Source: Mycobacterium sp. DL592 (GTDB taxonomy: Bacteria; Actinomycetota; Actinomycetes; Mycobacteriales; Mycobacteriaceae). Taken from it: a stretch of DNA of 64,000 nt. Position numbers and translations under genes: made by a program. The stretch is from assembly GCF_011694515.1 (NCBI RefSeq), contig NZ_CP050192.1, forward strand, positions 790,448 through 854,447, read 5' to 3'. Shown here in pieces: positions 62,995-64,000 of the stretch (the first letter of the stretch is position 1; each line of letters starts with the position of its first letter). The notes beneath the pieces were generated by a model. That model was not told the origin of the DNA, searched no databases, and worked only from the letters and a program-made list of their open reading frames with translations.

Positions 62995-64000
62995 TCAGCG
63001 CCCGGACCGTCCGGTCGCCCCGTGGCTGCTGCGAGTCGTCGTGCCGGGACTGTCGCTGCTCTTGGCGGCCGTCGCCTGCTTGCGTGCCGCAGCGGCGGGT
63101 TTGGGCGTGGTAGCAGCGGGCCGGAGTGATTGGGCAGCAGTGGTTTTGGTGATCGTGCGGGCGGATCGTCCCGTCACTGTCGCGGTGTTCGGCTCGGCGG
63201 CCGCCGAGCGCACCGTGGCTGCTGCTGCGGCGGAGCTCTGCCCGGTGACGACCTTCACCAACGACTTGACCAAGTCGCATACGGCCTGGATGACGAGCCT
63301 CGGACCCACGAGCAACTGCTCGATGATCTGGCCGGCGAAGATTCCGACGGCCTGCAGGAAGCCGTTCTGCGGCAGGTAAGGGGTGACGTCGAACGGGGCG
63401 AGCGTGCCGTCGGCCAGCTCGGAGATCAGTTCCGCGATGGTCTCGGCCGCAGGCTTTTCGGTCCAGTTGGTGGTGAAGATGCCGAAGTTGTCCTCTGCGC
63501 CGAACGCTCCGGTGGCAGTGTCTCTGGTGGTGTGGATGAATATCGGGCCGGCGCCCTGGATCTGCTGCCAGGCCACCACGAAGTCGTGGATGAAGCCGGC
63601 CTGCTGGGCGTCCGAGATCCCCCAGGTGGTGGGCAGCCCGTATTCGGTGGCCCACAGTGTGAGGGAGCCGTCGCCGGCGGCAGCCATCAGCGCGCGGATG
63701 GCCTCGGTCTGCATCAGCGGGGAGTCTGCGACGGTGCCCAGCGAGAACGGGGTCGTGTACTGGTAGGGGTGATAGGACAGCGCGTCGAAGAAGCCGTGGG
63801 CGCCATCGGCATACATCTGCGTGAGGAAGGTGACCGGGTTCAGCGTCACCCCGGGTACGGTGCTGACGGCGCCGAGGACCCCGGCGATCACGGTGGCGCT
63901 CGGGTCGGCGGCCTTGATGGCGGGGTAGGCGGCCTTCAGGAGTTCGGTGTAGGACGCCGCATCCGGCGGCGACCAGAATGTGGCGCCGTTGGGTTCATTC
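62995..64000 (-). CDS. Secreted clan-A glycoside hydrolase (GH5/GH39-like), N-terminus outside window
   Basis: At least 335 residues; the frame is open through base 63999. The catalytic acid/base Glu lies in NEPN at the window edge (about 63994-63985), and the nucleophile Glu in LWATEYGLPT (about 63645-63618), with ALSYHPYQY between them, the classic layout of clan-A beta-glycosidases. After about residue 230 a helical segment precedes a long disordered tail of Ala, Thr, Lys and Ser ending SSHGATGRSGR, like the tails of two other exported proteins here. Probably acts on glycans outside the cell; the substrate cannot be told. Confidence 0.85.
   Translation of the reverse strand, partial: NEPNGATFWSPPDAASYTELLKAAYPAIKAADPSATVIAGVLGAVSTVPGVTLNPVTFLTQMYADGAHGFFDALSYHPYQYTTPFSLGTVADSPLMQTEAIRALMAAAGDGSLTLWATEYGLPTTWGISDAQQAGFIHDFVVAWQQIQGAGPIFIHTTRDTATGAFGAEDNFGIFTTNWTEKPAAETIAELISELADGTLAPFDVTPYLPQNGFLQAVGIFAGQIIEQLLVGPRLVIQAVCDLVKSLVKVVTGQSSAAAAATVRSAAAEPNTATVTGRSARTITKTTAAQSLRPAATTPKPAAAARKQATAAKSSDSPGTTTRSSHGATGRSGR

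Noticed and set aside
1..64000. CRISPR arrays, rRNA genes, prophage structural genes, intact insertion sequences
   Set aside because: None seen: no regularly spaced repeats, no rRNA-like blocks, and no transposase with terminal repeats. Tandem repeats found are inside coding tails.

Overview
The window is high-GC actinobacterial DNA from a mycobacterium, most likely a rapid-growing, porin-bearing species (Mycolicibacterium type). The evidence is gene-by-gene collinearity with the M. tuberculosis stretch around Rv0954-Rv0996, an MspA-family porin that tuberculosis-complex bacteria lack, PE/PPE genes, a type VII (ESX-3) secretion locus, and many leaderless genes with a TANNNT -10 box just before the start codon. 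All names are given from family recognition; no database search was run.

Left part (1-31508) is a conserved backbone. It holds the tail of an Rv0954-like gene, perM, purN-purH (last steps of purine synthesis), a lipoprotein, and a MoxR/VWA pair. Next come a secreted low-complexity protein, a DUF1707 protein, and a reverse-strand acyl-CoA catabolic operon (AtuA-like, two acyl-CoA dehydrogenases, a biotin-dependent carboxylase pair, an enoyl-CoA hydratase) resembling terpene/leucine utilisation clusters. Then follow rpmF, the stress system mprA-mprB-pepD with MprA boxes, moaB2, a CRP site with a 51-residue protein, an MspC-like porin, mscL, a SAF protein, Ruc under a CIRCE element, 5-formyl-THF cyclo-ligase, galU, and glp-rimJ-glpR (division-associated gephyrin-like protein and its membrane receptor).

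A tRNA-Ala gene at 31561 is the left border of a 2.1 kb, visibly AT-richer island (31611-33773). A 25-bp copy of the tRNA 3' end marks its right border. It carries three small genes of unknown function and no integrase. From 33796 to 37803 there is a mixed accessory stretch: a PPOX-fold protein, a TIGR03086-type protein, a CGNR zinc-finger regulator with a duplicated operator, a His-tailed membrane protein, a GAF-ANTAR regulator and a hemophore-like protein.

38101-54729 is an ESX-3-type secretion locus (eccA, eccB, eccC, esxG, esxH, espG, eccD, mycP, eccE) with an unusual layout. The PE/PPE pair is missing from its normal place between eccC and esxG and lies inverted after the machine genes. 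An arylsulfatase is translationally coupled to eccE between them. Nearly every junction is a 4-nt ATGA or 1-nt TGATG overlap, so the block should behave as one operon.

The right part (54962-64000) contains a Thr/Pro-tailed secreted protein, a secreted histidine phosphatase, an MmpL-type transporter coupled to a type III polyketide synthase / methyltransferase / FAD-oxidoreductase trio (the arrangement known for mycobacterial polyketide quinones), an SDR, and the end of a secreted clan-A glycoside hydrolase that runs off the window.
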